Below, piece by piece: positions 51,400 to 60,590 of a DNA stretch of 64,000 bases. The stretch comes from Azospirillum doebereinerae (GTDB taxonomy: Bacteria; Pseudomonadota; Alphaproteobacteria; Azospirillales; Azospirillaceae): the NCBI RefSeq assembly GCF_003989665.1, contig NZ_RZIJ01000003.1, positions 1-64,000 of the forward strand, written 5' to 3'. The position numbers and the translations under genes were made by a program. Under the pieces are notes generated by a model. The model was not told the origin of the DNA and made no database searches. It worked only from the letters and a program-made list of their open reading frames with translations. Position 1 is the stretch's first letter. Each line of letters opens with the position of its first letter.

Positions 51400-51450
51400 A
51401 ATGATAAGCAAGCTTATCATTGTCCATGGAGTGATAAGCGAGCTTATGAT
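51400..51450. promoter_or_regulatory. Two MarR-type palindromic operators
   Basis: Site 1 is a perfect AATGATAAGC-AA-GCTTATCATT (51400-51421); site 2 is TGATAAGC-GA-GCTTATGA (51432-51449). They are spaced about 30 bases centre to centre, just upstream of the marR start at 51460. This fits autorepression of the marR-emrAB operon and perhaps control of ilvD, which is divergent. Confidence 0.8.
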
Positions 51451-51459
51451 TGCACCCGC

Positions 51460-51945
51460 ATGCCGCACCCGTCTCCATCTCCCGCTCCGACTCTTGGTCT
51501 GCTTCTGAACGACACGGCTCGCCTGTTGCGTCGCCGCTTCGACCAGCGCGCGCGCCATCTCGGCCTGACCCGTGCCCAGTGGAACGTCATCGCCATGTTG
51601 TTCCGCAACGAGGGGATCAACCAAGCCGGTCTCGCCGATCTGCTGGAGGTCGAGCCGATTACGCTGTGCCGCCAGATCGACCGGATGGAGGAGGCCGGCT
51701 GGGTCGAGCGCCATCCCGACCCGAACGACCGGCGTGCCCGTCTGCTGCGCCTGACCGGGAAGGCCCACGCCATCCTGGAGCAGGGCCGCGCCGTTGCCGC
51801 CGAAGTCTACGCCGAGGCGCTGGCCGGCATGCCCCCGGACGCCGAGGCGCAGCTGGGCGCGCTGCTGGCGCAGGTGCGCAACAATCTGTCCGACCGCCGC
51901 CCCGCCGAGAGCGAGGGCACGGATCGGTCCGCGACCGTTTCCTGA
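51460..51945 (+). CDS. MarR-family regulator of the EmrAB-type pump
   Basis: A 161-residue MarR protein. The recognition helix lies in QAGLADLLEVEPITLCRQIDRMEEAGWVERHPDPNDRRARLL, including the DRR wing. It is the first gene of a plus-strand unit with an HlyD-type adaptor (34-base gap) and a DHA2 pump, an EmrRAB arrangement. Two palindromes sit directly upstream. It probably represses the pump and is released by phenolic or similar ligands. Confidence 0.9.
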   Translation: MPHPSPSPAPTLGLLLNDTARLLRRRFDQRARHLGLTRAQWNVIAMLFRNEGINQAGLADLLEVEPITLCRQIDRMEEAGWVERHPDPNDRRARLLRLTGKAHAILEQGRAVAAEVYAEALAGMPPDAEAQLGALLAQVRNNLSDRRPAESEGTDRSATVS

Positions 51946-51979
51946 GACCGCCATCCCTTCCTGCCGGGACTTGACTCCG

Positions 51980-53107
51980 ATGAGTGCCGTGATCGACCGC
52001 GATTCCCCCACCGCCGAAAAATCCACCTCCGCCACGCCCGTCCGCCGCCGACGCTGGCGCCGCTGGCTCCTGATGGCCGCGCTGCCCGTCGCCGTCGCGC
52101 TCGGCGGAGGGTACGAGTATGTGGTGGGCGAGCGCTACGTCTCCACCGACAACGCCTACATCCAGCAGGACAAGGTTACGGTCAGCCCGGACGTGTCCGG
52201 CCGCGTCGTCGCGGTGGCGGTGCACGAGAACGAGCTGGTGGCGCGCGGCCAGATCCTGTTCCGCATCGACGACGAACCCTACCGTCTGGCCCTGCAACAG
52301 GCCGACGCGGCGCTGGCCTCGGCCCGGCTGAAGGTGGAGCAGCTGCGCGCCGACCTGGGCGAGGAGATCGCCAAGCAAGCGACGGCGGCCGAGAACGTCG
52401 AGTTCCAGAAGGGCGAGTTCCAGCGCCAGAAGGATCTTCTCAACACCGGCGTCGCCGCGCGGGCCAAATACGATTCCGTGCGCCACGACCTGACCGCCGC
52501 CGAGCGCGAGTTGAACACCGCCCAGCAGGCGGTCGTCAGCGCGCGGGCGGCGCTGGGCGGCGACCCGGCCATCCCGACCGACCGCCACCCCTCGGTGCTG
52601 GAGGCGATGGCCAAGCGCGCCACGGCGCAGCGTGACCTCGACCACACGGTGGTGCGGGCGCCGGCCGACGGGGTGGTCAGCCAGACCGACCGGCTGCTGA
52701 TCGGCCAATACATGACGGTGGGGCTGTCGGCGGTCAGCCTCGTGATGAACGGGTCGAGCTGGGTCGAGGCCAACTTCAAGGAGACTGACCTGACCCACAT
52801 GGAGGTCGGCCAGACCGCGACGGTCGTCATCGATGCCTATTCCGGCCGCACCTTGACCGCGCGGGTCGAGAGCATCGGCGCCGGGACGGGGTCGGAGTTC
52901 TCGCTGCTGCCGGCGCAGAACGCCACCGGAAACTGGGTGAAGGTGGTGCAGCGGGTGCCGGTGCGGCTGCGGATCGACCCGTCCGACAACCGCGACGCGC
53001 CGGCGGTGCCGCTGCGCACCGGCCTCAGCGCCCAGGTCGACGTCGACACCCACTTCACCCGGCCGCTTCCCGGCCCGATCCGCGGCGCGCTGGCGATGAT
53101 TCCGTAA
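51980..53107 (+). CDS. emrA: EmrA/HlyD-type efflux membrane-fusion protein
   Basis: A 375-residue periplasmic adaptor. One N-terminal membrane helix (about residues 27-47) is followed by a biotinyl-lipoyl half (YIQQDKVTVSPDVSGRVV), a coiled-coil hairpin, then VRAPADGVVS and the beta-barrel domain. It links the inner-membrane pump EmrB to an outer-membrane channel. It is encoded between marR and emrB with short gaps. Confidence 0.92.
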   Translation: MSAVIDRDSPTAEKSTSATPVRRRRWRRWLLMAALPVAVALGGGYEYVVGERYVSTDNAYIQQDKVTVSPDVSGRVVAVAVHENELVARGQILFRIDDEPYRLALQQADAALASARLKVEQLRADLGEEIAKQATAAENVEFQKGEFQRQKDLLNTGVAARAKYDSVRHDLTAAERELNTAQQAVVSARAALGGDPAIPTDRHPSVLEAMAKRATAQRDLDHTVVRAPADGVVSQTDRLLIGQYMTVGLSAVSLVMNGSSWVEANFKETDLTHMEVGQTATVVIDAYSGRTLTARVESIGAGTGSEFSLLPAQNATGNWVKVVQRVPVRLRIDPSDNRDAPAVPLRTGLSAQVDVDTHFTRPLPGPIRGALAMIP

Positions 53108-53133
53108 CCCGTTCCGCAAGACCGAGCGCAGCC

Positions 53134-54672
53134 ATGGCCGCCGACCACCACGAGACCCCGCATCGCGGCATGATCACCCTGTCGATCATGCTCGCCACCG
53201 TCATGCAGGTGCTCGACACCACCATCGCCAACGTCGCCCTGCCCAACATGCAGGGAAGCCTGGGCGCGGCGCAGGACACCATCACCTGGGTCCTGACCTC
53301 CTACATCGTGGCGGCGGCCATCGCGACGCCGGCCACCGGCTGGCTGGCCGACCGGTTCGGGCGCAAGCGGCTGTTCCTCATCGCGGTCGCCGGCTTCACC
53401 AGCGCCTCGGTGCTGTGCGGGCTGGCCGGCAGCCTGAGCCAGATGGTGGCTTTCCGGCTGGTGCAGGGCGTGTTCGGCGCGGCGCTGGTGCCGCTGTCGC
53501 AATCGGTGCTGCTCGACATCAACCCCAAGGAGCGCCACGGGCAGGCGATGGCGCTGTGGGGCGCCGGCATCATGGTCGGTCCCATCGCCGGGCCGACGCT
53601 GGGCGGCTGGCTGACCGACAGCTTCAGTTGGCGCTGGGTCTTCTACATCAACCTGCCGGTCGGAATTCTGGCCTTCTTCGGCATGCTGGTCTTCCTGCAC
53701 GAGACCAAGGGGCGGACACGCGGCTTCGACCTCTTCGGCTTCGCCATGCTGGGGCTGGCGGTCGGCGCCTTCCAGATGATGCTGGACCGGGGCGAGCAAC
53801 TCGACTGGTTCGGGTCCACCGAGATCCTGGTCGAGACGGCGCTGGCCGTCTGCGCCTTCTGGGTGTTCGCGGTCCACATCGCCACCGCCCACGGCAACAC
53901 GGCGCGCGAGCCTTTCATCGACCCGCATCTGCTGCGCGACCGCAACTTCGTCACCGGGCTGATCCTGATCTTCGTCATCGGCGTGATCCTGCTGGCGACC
54001 ATGGCGCTGCTGCCGCCGATGCTCCAGAACCTGCTGGGCTACCCAACGGTGACGACCGGGCTGGTGCTGGCGCCGCGCGGGATCGGCACGATGATCTCGA
54101 TGCTGGTGGTCGGGCGGCTGGTGCGGGCGGTGGACGCGCGGCTGCTGATCCTGGCCGGCATCCTGCTGACCTCTTGGTCGCTGTGGTACATGACCGGTTT
54201 CACCATCGTCATGGACCGCACGCCGATCATCGTCAGTGGCATCGTCCAGGGGCTTGGGCTGGGTCTGGTCTTCGTGCCGCTCAGCACCATCGCCTTCGCG
54301 ACGCTGGAGCCGCGTCTGCGCACCGACGCGGCCAGCCTGTTCAGCCTCGTCCGCAACCTGGGCAGCAGTGTCGGCATCTCGGTGGTGATGACGTTGCTGT
54401 CGCAGAACACCCAGATCAACCACGCCAATCTCGCGGCGCATCTCACCCCGTTCAAGTCGGTGCTGACCGAACAGGTGGAGGCCGCGCCGCAGGCGTTGGG
54501 CATGCTCAACGCCGAGGTGACGCGGCAGGCCGCGATGATCGCTTACCTCGACGATTTCAAGCTGATGATGTACGTGGCGCTGCTGGTGATCCCGATGCTG
54601 CTGCTGCTCCGCCGTCCGAAGCCGGGGGCTGCGGCCGGCGGATCGGCGCATGAATCCGCGGTAATGGAGTAG
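53134..54672 (+). CDS. emrB: EmrB/QacA-type multidrug MFS transporter (DHA2)
   Basis: A 512-residue transporter with about 14 hydrophobic helices. Motifs seen are LDTTIANVALPNMQG in helix 1 and GWLADRFGRKR in the loop 2-3 motif A. The WRWVFYINLPVG pattern is typical of DHA2 drug:H+ antiporters. It would expel hydrophobic compounds with the adjacent EmrA adaptor. It is the last gene of the marR-emrAB unit. Confidence 0.94.
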   Translation: MAADHHETPHRGMITLSIMLATVMQVLDTTIANVALPNMQGSLGAAQDTITWVLTSYIVAAAIATPATGWLADRFGRKRLFLIAVAGFTSASVLCGLAGSLSQMVAFRLVQGVFGAALVPLSQSVLLDINPKERHGQAMALWGAGIMVGPIAGPTLGGWLTDSFSWRWVFYINLPVGILAFFGMLVFLHETKGRTRGFDLFGFAMLGLAVGAFQMMLDRGEQLDWFGSTEILVETALAVCAFWVFAVHIATAHGNTAREPFIDPHLLRDRNFVTGLILIFVIGVILLATMALLPPMLQNLLGYPTVTTGLVLAPRGIGTMISMLVVGRLVRAVDARLLILAGILLTSWSLWYMTGFTIVMDRTPIIVSGIVQGLGLGLVFVPLSTIAFATLEPRLRTDAASLFSLVRNLGSSVGISVVMTLLSQNTQINHANLAAHLTPFKSVLTEQVEAAPQALGMLNAEVTRQAAMIAYLDDFKLMMYVALLVIPMLLLLRRPKPGAAAGGSAHESAVME

Positions 54673-54684
54673 TGGGAGGCGGCG

Positions 54685-55071
54685 TCAGTGCGTCGAGGCG
54701 CTCTTGCCGTTGTCTTTGCGGGCACGGGCCTGTTTCTCGGCCGGCTTCGCATCGGCGGGTTTGGCGGCGCTACCGGACTTGCCCGGCTTGGAGGCCGCCT
54801 TGCCCGTCGCCTTGGGCGCGGCGGGGGTGGAGCCGGCGGACTCGACGGACGACAGATCCTCGGCGGCGGCGCGGGTGCTCTTGGCGCCCGCCTTGCGCGC
54901 GGTCGCCGGCCCCTGGGGGGTGACGGCGGGCTTGGCGCCGTCCTCCGCGCGGATTTCCGCCTCGGCCTGCGCCCAATGCTCGTCGTGCCGGCCATGGGGA
55001 TGGCCCTCGCGCTCCCAAATTTCGTGGGCGCGGCGGCTGATGCGGTCCTGAATATCGCCCTTGTCGCTCAT
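54685..55071 (-). CDS. DUF2934 protein with Lys/Ala-rich tail
   Basis: A 128-residue protein. The N-terminal ~40 residues (RISRRAHEIWEREGHPHGRHDEHWAQAEAEI) match DUF2934. The rest is a basic Lys/Ala/Pro tail resembling histone H1-like or intrinsically disordered regions. The ATG at 55071 has AGGAG 9 bases upstream. Function unknown; a nucleic-acid-binding stress role is plausible but not shown. Confidence 0.75.
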   Translation of the reverse strand: MSDKGDIQDRISRRAHEIWEREGHPHGRHDEHWAQAEAEIRAEDGAKPAVTPQGPATARKAGAKSTRAAAEDLSSVESAGSTPAAPKATGKAASKPGKSGSAAKPADAKPAEKQARARKDNGKSASTH

Positions 55072-55171
55072 CGTTTCTCGCTCCTCGACCAGAATCGCTT
55101 TTTGACAGCTTGGCGCCAAGGTTGAACAGCCACTCCTGCGAGGCACTCCGAACGGGGGATCGGGCGAGAGG

Positions 55172-56317
55172 TCAGGCCAAGGCCGGCCCGTCCGCCCGCA
55201 ACGGCATGGCCGGCTGCCAAGAGTGGAGGTGCCGGTCGATCCGTTGGGCCAACTCGTCCAGTCCCATGCCGGTTTCCGCCGAGACCAGAACGGCCGTGTC
55301 CTCGCGGTCGGCCATGCGCAGGGCCACCGCAGCCCGAGCGGTGGCCTCCAGGCGGTCGGCCTTGGTCCGGACCTCCAGCCGCCGGGGATCGGCCGGACCG
55401 ATCCCGAGTTGGTCCAGCAAAGCCTCGACCGCCATTGTGTGGGCCACATCGTTCGGGTCCGAAAGATCCCGGACGTGCAGGACGAGGTCGGCCTCGCGCA
55501 CCGCGTCCTGCGTAACGCCGAAGGCGGTGACCACGCTGTGCGGCAGGTCGGCCAGGACGGGCAGCCCGACGGCGAGGTCGATCATGCGGCCCGACGGCAG
55601 GCGGGCTTCCATCCCGCTGGACAGGCGGGCGTGCAGGCTTGCGACGCCGGCCCCGGCGTAGCCGACCAAGGCGACGGTCGGGATGCCGGCCGCCTTGCGG
55701 TCCGCCCGTTGGAGGGTGCGGGCACGGCGCAGCTCGGCCAAGGCGCGCTTGAGGCCGGCGATGCGCTCGGTCAGGCGGCGGCGGTGGCTTTCCAGCAGGG
55801 TATCGCCCGGCATGCCGACCAGCGTGGTCTGGAAGCCCAACCCTTCGCGCCGGTCCGCCAGATGGCTCCAGCAGCGGATCGACCGCCCGCGCTGGAACTG
55901 CAGGGCGGCGAGGTCCGCCTGCATCCGGGTTTCGGTGTCGGCGGCCTCGGTGGCGAGCGCCTCCAGGATCAAGGTGCAGCGGTCCACCACCTTGCCGAGG
56001 CAGCCGCGCTCCAGCGTGCGCTGCTGCAACGGGGTCAGGGGGTGGTCGACGACGAGGAGGTCGGCGTGGAACGCCTCCATCAGGCCGCCCAGCCGTTCGA
56101 CTCCCAGGCGGCCGAACAGCGAATCGGCCTTGGTTCCGGCCAGCGCGACCGTCTCCGCGTGCGGCACGGCCACGCCGATGCCGCGCGTCAGGCGGACCGC
56201 CTCGTCCAGCCGCGCGTCGCCGTCGGCCATGCCGTCCGGCACACCGTGGAACACCGGGGTCACGACCAGCGCCCGTGCCACGGGCGTTGCGGGATCGGTC
56301 GCGGAAAAGAGGGTCAT
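55172..56317 (-). CDS. HflX-like protein with degenerate GTPase motifs
   Basis: A 381-residue HflX homologue. The N-terminal HflX domain is recognisable (LLVVDHPLTPLQQRTLE, VVDRCTLILEALA). The GTPase part is eroded: the P-loop expected as GYTNAGKSTL reads GYAGAGVASL, without Lys and Ser; the G3 DTVGF region reads DLAVGLP, and the GPGE-type loop reads GMPGD. LPHSVVTAF, the TKAD G4 and SAETG G5 remain. It is probably a GTP-free regulatory paralogue of HflX, perhaps keeping ribosome contact through the N-domain. The frame is intact at full length, so it is not an obvious pseudogene. Confidence 0.82.
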   Translation of the reverse strand: MTLFSATDPATPVARALVVTPVFHGVPDGMADGDARLDEAVRLTRGIGVAVPHAETVALAGTKADSLFGRLGVERLGGLMEAFHADLLVVDHPLTPLQQRTLERGCLGKVVDRCTLILEALATEAADTETRMQADLAALQFQRGRSIRCWSHLADRREGLGFQTTLVGMPGDTLLESHRRRLTERIAGLKRALAELRRARTLQRADRKAAGIPTVALVGYAGAGVASLHARLSSGMEARLPSGRMIDLAVGLPVLADLPHSVVTAFGVTQDAVREADLVLHVRDLSDPNDVAHTMAVEALLDQLGIGPADPRRLEVRTKADRLEATARAAVALRMADREDTAVLVSAETGMGLDELAQRIDRHLHSWQPAMPLRADGPALA

Positions 56318-56455
56318 GGGTCGGCTGGGCTCCCTTGGGCTACCACCCGGCGGACACCCCGGCGGGCAGGCGTCTTATCAACAACGCGCCTGTGGACACG
56401 GTTCCCAAGACGCGGCTTCCAAGGGGGGCGGACTCGTGCCACAACCCCGGCGCCG

Positions 56456-58102
56456 ATGACGACCGGACCGAGCCCTTCCGCCATGCCCCTTCCCACGACG
56501 ACCGTTCCCGCAACCCAAGCGCCGCTCCTGCTACGCCTGTCGCGGGCGCCCTGGTGGGCGCTGTGCCTGGGCATCGCGGCGGCGATGGCGCTGTCGGTGC
56601 TGCTGGTCGGCTTCCGGCTGCCCTATTGGGTCCACGCCGACCAGGATCTGGTGCTGGCCTATCACGGTCTGCTGTTCGGCGACGGGCTGCCGCAGGAGTA
56701 TTTCGACCATCCCGGCTACGGCTATTTCCTGGTGATCGACGGCTGGTACCGGCTGTTGCACGGGCTGGGGCTGCTGCCGGTGGCGACCCTGTCCGCTTTG
56801 CCGCCCGCCGCCGATCCGGCGGCCACGGCGGCGGCGTGGCAGAGCTTGGTCGAGGCCGGTCGGTCGCTGTCGATCCTGCTGACCGCCGTCTTCGCCATTG
56901 TCTACGCCACGCTGGTGAAAAGCCTCGTCGGCGACCGGCGCGTGGCTCTGCTCGCCGGAATCCTGGTGGCCTTCGGCGTCGGCCTGACGGCGCAGGGGCG
57001 GCAGATGCGGACCGACCTGCTGTCGGCCGGCTTCGTCATCACCGCGCTGCTGCTGGTGCTGGTCGCGGTGCGGCGCCCGCCGGGGGGAAAGCCGGCGCTG
57101 TTGCTCGGGCTGGCCGGTCTTCTGGTTGGGCTGGCGATGGTCACCAAGGTGCAGGCGGTGTTCCTGGCGCTGGGCATCCCGGTTGTGGCGCTGCTGTTCG
57201 GGCGGCGCTTCGAGGGGGCCGGCAACTCCACAGGCTCCTGGACGCTGGCTGTACTGGTGGGCGCGCTGGCGCTGGCGGCGCTGGTCCCGGCGGCCGGGCT
57301 GATCGCCGAGGGCATCGCCGGCTGGGGCCGGGCGGTCTACCCCTACAAGCCGGTGGGCGGTGGGCTGTCCGGGCATTATCAGGGGCTGGTCGCCGGCTGG
57401 GCGCTGTTGGGCATGACGGTCCACGCCTGGGTCTGGCGGGTGCCGCGCGCCCACGCCGCGACGGCGACGGCGGCGGTGCTGCTGGGGTTGGCGCTGGGAC
57501 TGCTGGCGCTCGATCTGCGCCCCAACGAACAGAACGTCATCGCCGTGGCGAACTTCGTCGAGCACATGTTCGTCTTCACCTCCTGGCGCCACGCCACCGC
57601 CCTGCAGGGGCAGGAGCAGGTGGTGGGCGAGGGGCTGCTGACGCTGCTGCTGAGCGGCGTCGGGCGCACGTTGGCGATTCGCACCATCGTCCTCCACCCC
57701 GACAACATCCCCCAGACGATCGTCGTGGAGTGGTTCGCGCTGGCCGGCGCGGCGGTGCTGTGGCGGCGGGGCGAGCGGTTGGCCGCGGTCCAGGCGCTGT
57801 TCCTGCTGCTGGTGGCCTGGGGGCTGGAGGCGCTGTTCTCGCTGCGCGGGTTCCAGCGCGCCTACGCGGCCTACACCGACCCGCTGGCGGTGCTGTCGGC
57901 CGCCTGGGTGCTGGCCCGCATGCCGGAGCTGCTCGACCGGGCGAAGCCGCGCCGGGCGATCCTCGGCGGGGTGGTTCTGGTGGTGGTGGCCGCGCACGCC
58001 TGGCCGGTCGTCGAGACCCGGCGGCTGCCCAACCCGGCAACCCATTGCGACTGGATCCCGGTCTACATGCCGCGGGTCGGGCCGTTCCCCTTCTGCCGCT
58101 GA
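56456..58102 (+). CDS. Polytopic membrane glycosyltransferase (GT39/ArnT-like)
   Basis: A 548-residue protein with about 11-13 hydrophobic helices. An early loop carries HADQDLVLAYHGLLFGDGLPQEYFDHPGYGYFL, placed like the acidic periplasmic loop of polyprenyl-phosphate-sugar glycosyltransferases of the ArnT/PMT type. It probably uses undecaprenyl-phosphate-linked sugar to modify a periplasmic glycan. The ATG at 56456 was chosen; 56483 is also possible, and neither has a strong ribosome-binding site. Nearby GT9 and O-antigen ligase genes support a surface-polysaccharide role. Confidence 0.65.
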   Translation: MTTGPSPSAMPLPTTTVPATQAPLLLRLSRAPWWALCLGIAAAMALSVLLVGFRLPYWVHADQDLVLAYHGLLFGDGLPQEYFDHPGYGYFLVIDGWYRLLHGLGLLPVATLSALPPAADPAATAAAWQSLVEAGRSLSILLTAVFAIVYATLVKSLVGDRRVALLAGILVAFGVGLTAQGRQMRTDLLSAGFVITALLLVLVAVRRPPGGKPALLLGLAGLLVGLAMVTKVQAVFLALGIPVVALLFGRRFEGAGNSTGSWTLAVLVGALALAALVPAAGLIAEGIAGWGRAVYPYKPVGGGLSGHYQGLVAGWALLGMTVHAWVWRVPRAHAATATAAVLLGLALGLLALDLRPNEQNVIAVANFVEHMFVFTSWRHATALQGQEQVVGEGLLTLLLSGVGRTLAIRTIVLHPDNIPQTIVVEWFALAGAAVLWRRGERLAAVQALFLLLVAWGLEALFSLRGFQRAYAAYTDPLAVLSAAWVLARMPELLDRAKPRRAILGGVVLVVVAAHAWPVVETRRLPNPATHCDWIPVYMPRVGPFPFCR

Positions 58103-58132
58103 GGCGCTTTCAGGAGACCCGCGCCCGCCTTT

Positions 58133-59071
58133 TCAACTGGCTTGCGTCCGCTTGTTCAGCTGGCGCGCGCGCTCAAGGGCGGCGAGGACGCCGGCGGTGT
58201 CCATGGTGTCGAACGCCGGCCGGTGGTGCACCACCACGCGCGGGCCGATGCTGTGGATCGGGTTCGACGCGTCGGAGAAGACGGCGACCGTGGGGCAACC
58301 GACGGCGGCGATCAAGTGGGTCGGCCCGGTGTCGTTGCCGATCGCCGCCCAGGCCCGACGCGCCAACCCGGCCAGTTCCGGAACGTCGGTCTTGCCGGTG
58401 AGATCGAGGGCCCTTGGACAGAGCCCGACGATGGATTGGGCCAGTTCCACCTCGATGGCGGTGCCGAGGACGACGGGGGTGACGCCGCGCTCCGCCAGCG
58501 CGGCGGCGACCTCGGCGTAACGGCGCATCGGCCAGCGCTTGTCCGGCCGTCCGGAGGAGGAGCCGGGGATCAGCAGCGCGAAGGGCGCCGCAAGGCCGAA
58601 ACGGTCGATGTCGGCGTCCAGCCAGGACAGGTCCGGCGCCGCGTCGGGCACGATGCCGAAGGGCGCCAGCTGCCGGGTGTAGCGCGCCAGCACGGACGTT
58701 GTCCGGCGGCCCTCGTAGCGGTCGGAGTGCGAGGCCCGGCGCGCCGTGCCCGACCATTCCGGCCAGGGGCCGGGGAACATTAGGCGGAAATAGCGGTCGG
58801 TGCGGGGCTGCCCCTGGAGGTCGTAGACACGGTCGAACCGTCCGGCCCGGAGCAGCCGCCGCACGTGCAGATAGGCCGACAGGGTGCGCTCGCGCGGGTC
58901 CTCCAGCACCTCGTCGAACAGGCCGCTCATCCGCGCCAGCGGGGCCAGCGACGGGATGGTCAGCAGCGACAGCCGATCGCCCGCGTGGTGGCGGCGGATC
59001 GCCGAGAGGGCGCTCTGCGCCAGGATGAAATCGCCGAAGGCGCCCAGCTTGATGACGAGGATGCGGCTCAT
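58133..59071 (-). CDS. GT9-family (ADP-heptosyltransferase-like) glycosyltransferase
   Basis: A 312-residue GT9 protein. It begins ILVIKLGAFGDFILAQSAL, has PGSSSGRPDKRWP before the second domain, and the IGNDTGPTHLIAAVG donor-site motif near residue 245. Relatives add heptose to the lipopolysaccharide core. It lies upstream of an O-antigen ligase gene, in minus orientation, so a core or O-antigen assembly role fits. Confidence 0.88.
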   Translation of the reverse strand: MSRILVIKLGAFGDFILAQSALSAIRRHHAGDRLSLLTIPSLAPLARMSGLFDEVLEDPRERTLSAYLHVRRLLRAGRFDRVYDLQGQPRTDRYFRLMFPGPWPEWSGTARRASHSDRYEGRRTTSVLARYTRQLAPFGIVPDAAPDLSWLDADIDRFGLAAPFALLIPGSSSGRPDKRWPMRRYAEVAAALAERGVTPVVLGTAIEVELAQSIVGLCPRALDLTGKTDVPELAGLARRAWAAIGNDTGPTHLIAAVGCPTVAVFSDASNPIHSIGPRVVVHHRPAFDTMDTAGVLAALERARQLNKRTQAS

Positions 59072-59100
59072 CGGTCGTGTCTCACTCGTTATGTCTTATT

Positions 59101-59128
59101 GGCCCTGTTTCATCGGCCCTGTTTCATC
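59101..59128. repeat. 14-bp tandem duplication at the O-antigen ligase stop
   Basis: GGCCCTGTTTCATC occurs twice in immediate tandem (59101-59114, 59115-59128), spanning the ligase stop codon. It looks like a recent small slippage duplication with no obvious effect on the protein. Confidence 0.85.
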
Positions 59129-60410
59129 GGTCGTCCGCCGGCACACGGGCGGCGAGCCGCAGCATCAGCGCGGCAGCGAGGAACCCCGCCATCCACCACG
59201 CCTGCCAGATTCCATAGGCGGTGCTGCCCATCGCCAGAGCCGTGGCGAACAGCGCCAGCGCGAAGGGCTGGTCGCGTTCGGCCATGCGCTTGGTCCCGGC
59301 CAGCAGCATCAGCGTCGCGGCCAGCGCCAGCCCGGCGCCCACCGCCCCCAGCTCCAGCCAGACCTGCAGAAAGGCGTTGTGTGGGTGCAGCGGCAGCAGG
59401 CTGTCGCCCATCGTGGCGAAGCGCGAGACCTCGCCCTGCGGCTCCAGCGCGCGCGACGCGTCGATGCCCTGCCCGAACACCGGCGTCTGGAGCGCGCGGT
59501 TGGCGGCGAAGCTCCAGATCTCCACCCGGTGGCGGGCCGAGGCGAACAGCCAGCCCGCCCCTTCCAGGTTCAGGATGCGGTCGAGGAACAGCGCCAGCGG
59601 CACCACCGCGACGAAGCCCAGCGTCACCACCCCGCCCAGCAGCGCCCGCCCGAGCCGCGCCGACCAGCGGGTCAGCGCGAACAGGACGATGCCGATGGCG
59701 ATGCCGAGGATCGCCGACCGGCTGGTCAGCGGCAGGCACACCAGCGCGTAGACGCCCGGCAGCAGCAGGGCGAGGCCGCGCCGCCCGATCCGGTCGATGG
59801 CCAGCGCCGCCGGCCAGACCAACAGGCAGAGCAGGGCGGCGGTCCGTTTGGGCACGTTGCTGTAGACGAGGTGGACGACGTCGGCGTCGGGGATGGCGTT
59901 CCACCAGCGGTGCAGCGGGAAGTCCAGCAGCGCCTCGGTCCCGAACAAGGCGATGCCGGCCAGCAGCCCGCCCAGGAACAACCCGGCGAGCCGCCGCGCC
60001 TCCACCCCTGGCATCTGCGCGACCCACGCCCCACCGGCCAGCGCGCCGACCGCGACGTAGGCGATCTCGGCCACCGTGGCGAGGATGCGGTCGGAGGGGC
60101 TCCACAGGCCCGAGACCAAGGCCAGCAGCAGGAAGGCGCCGACCACCGCGATGCCCGGCAGGGCGCGCGCCATCCGTCCCAATACCCCGCGCCGGACCAG
60201 CCCGGCCAGCGCGATCACCGTGAAGAGGATGGCCCAGACCGGCATGCCGCGCGGCGCCATGGCGGCGAGCGGTCCGATCAGCCCGGCCGCGACCCCGGCT
60301 GTCGCTGCAAGCGCCGCGTCGGGAAGGCCGATCGAGGAAACGTGACGCGACGGGGAGAGGGCCATGGACTCGATCGGGACAGCCGGAACCGGCCGCGACT
60401 TAACAGACAT
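59124..60410 (-). CDS. O-antigen ligase-family membrane protein (WaaL-like)
   Basis: A 428-residue polytopic protein with about 10-12 hydrophobic helices and the family's large periplasmic loop (ARHRVEIWSFAAN, VFGQGIDASRAL, LHPHNAFLQVWLELGAVG). It is probably the ligase that joins O-antigen or another polymer to lipid A-core; a polymerase role cannot be excluded. ATG at 60410 chosen; 60365 is an alternative and no strong ribosome-binding site decides. It lies next to a GT9 gene on the same strand. Confidence 0.82.
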   Translation of the reverse strand: MSVKSRPVPAVPIESMALSPSRHVSSIGLPDAALAATAGVAAGLIGPLAAMAPRGMPVWAILFTVIALAGLVRRGVLGRMARALPGIAVVGAFLLLALVSGLWSPSDRILATVAEIAYVAVGALAGGAWVAQMPGVEARRLAGLFLGGLLAGIALFGTEALLDFPLHRWWNAIPDADVVHLVYSNVPKRTAALLCLLVWPAALAIDRIGRRGLALLLPGVYALVCLPLTSRSAILGIAIGIVLFALTRWSARLGRALLGGVVTLGFVAVVPLALFLDRILNLEGAGWLFASARHRVEIWSFAANRALQTPVFGQGIDASRALEPQGEVSRFATMGDSLLPLHPHNAFLQVWLELGAVGAGLALAATLMLLAGTKRMAERDQPFALALFATALAMGSTAYGIWQAWWMAGFLAAALMLRLAARVPADDR

Positions 60411-60523
60411 TCCGGTGGGAAAGCAACGACGACCGCCGGGGCGCGGTGAGCGCCCGGCCTTGCGCGGCATGCGCCGGCTTGTTTTTGGCACAGCCGGTGG
60501 AAGGGCGGCCCAACGAACGCGGC

Positions 60524-60551
60524 TTGCAGTGACATGGATTTCTGGTAAATT
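60524..60551 (+). promoter_or_regulatory. Candidate sigma-70 promoter for a small membrane protein
   Basis: TTGCAG (60524-60529), a 16-base spacer and TAAATT (60546-60551), in an unusually AT-rich stretch (TTTATATAAA just after), about 40 bases before the ATG at 60591. Not tested experimentally here. Confidence 0.45.
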
Positions 60552-60590
60552 TTATATAAATGCGAATTGATGCGTCGGGAGGGTTCCGTC

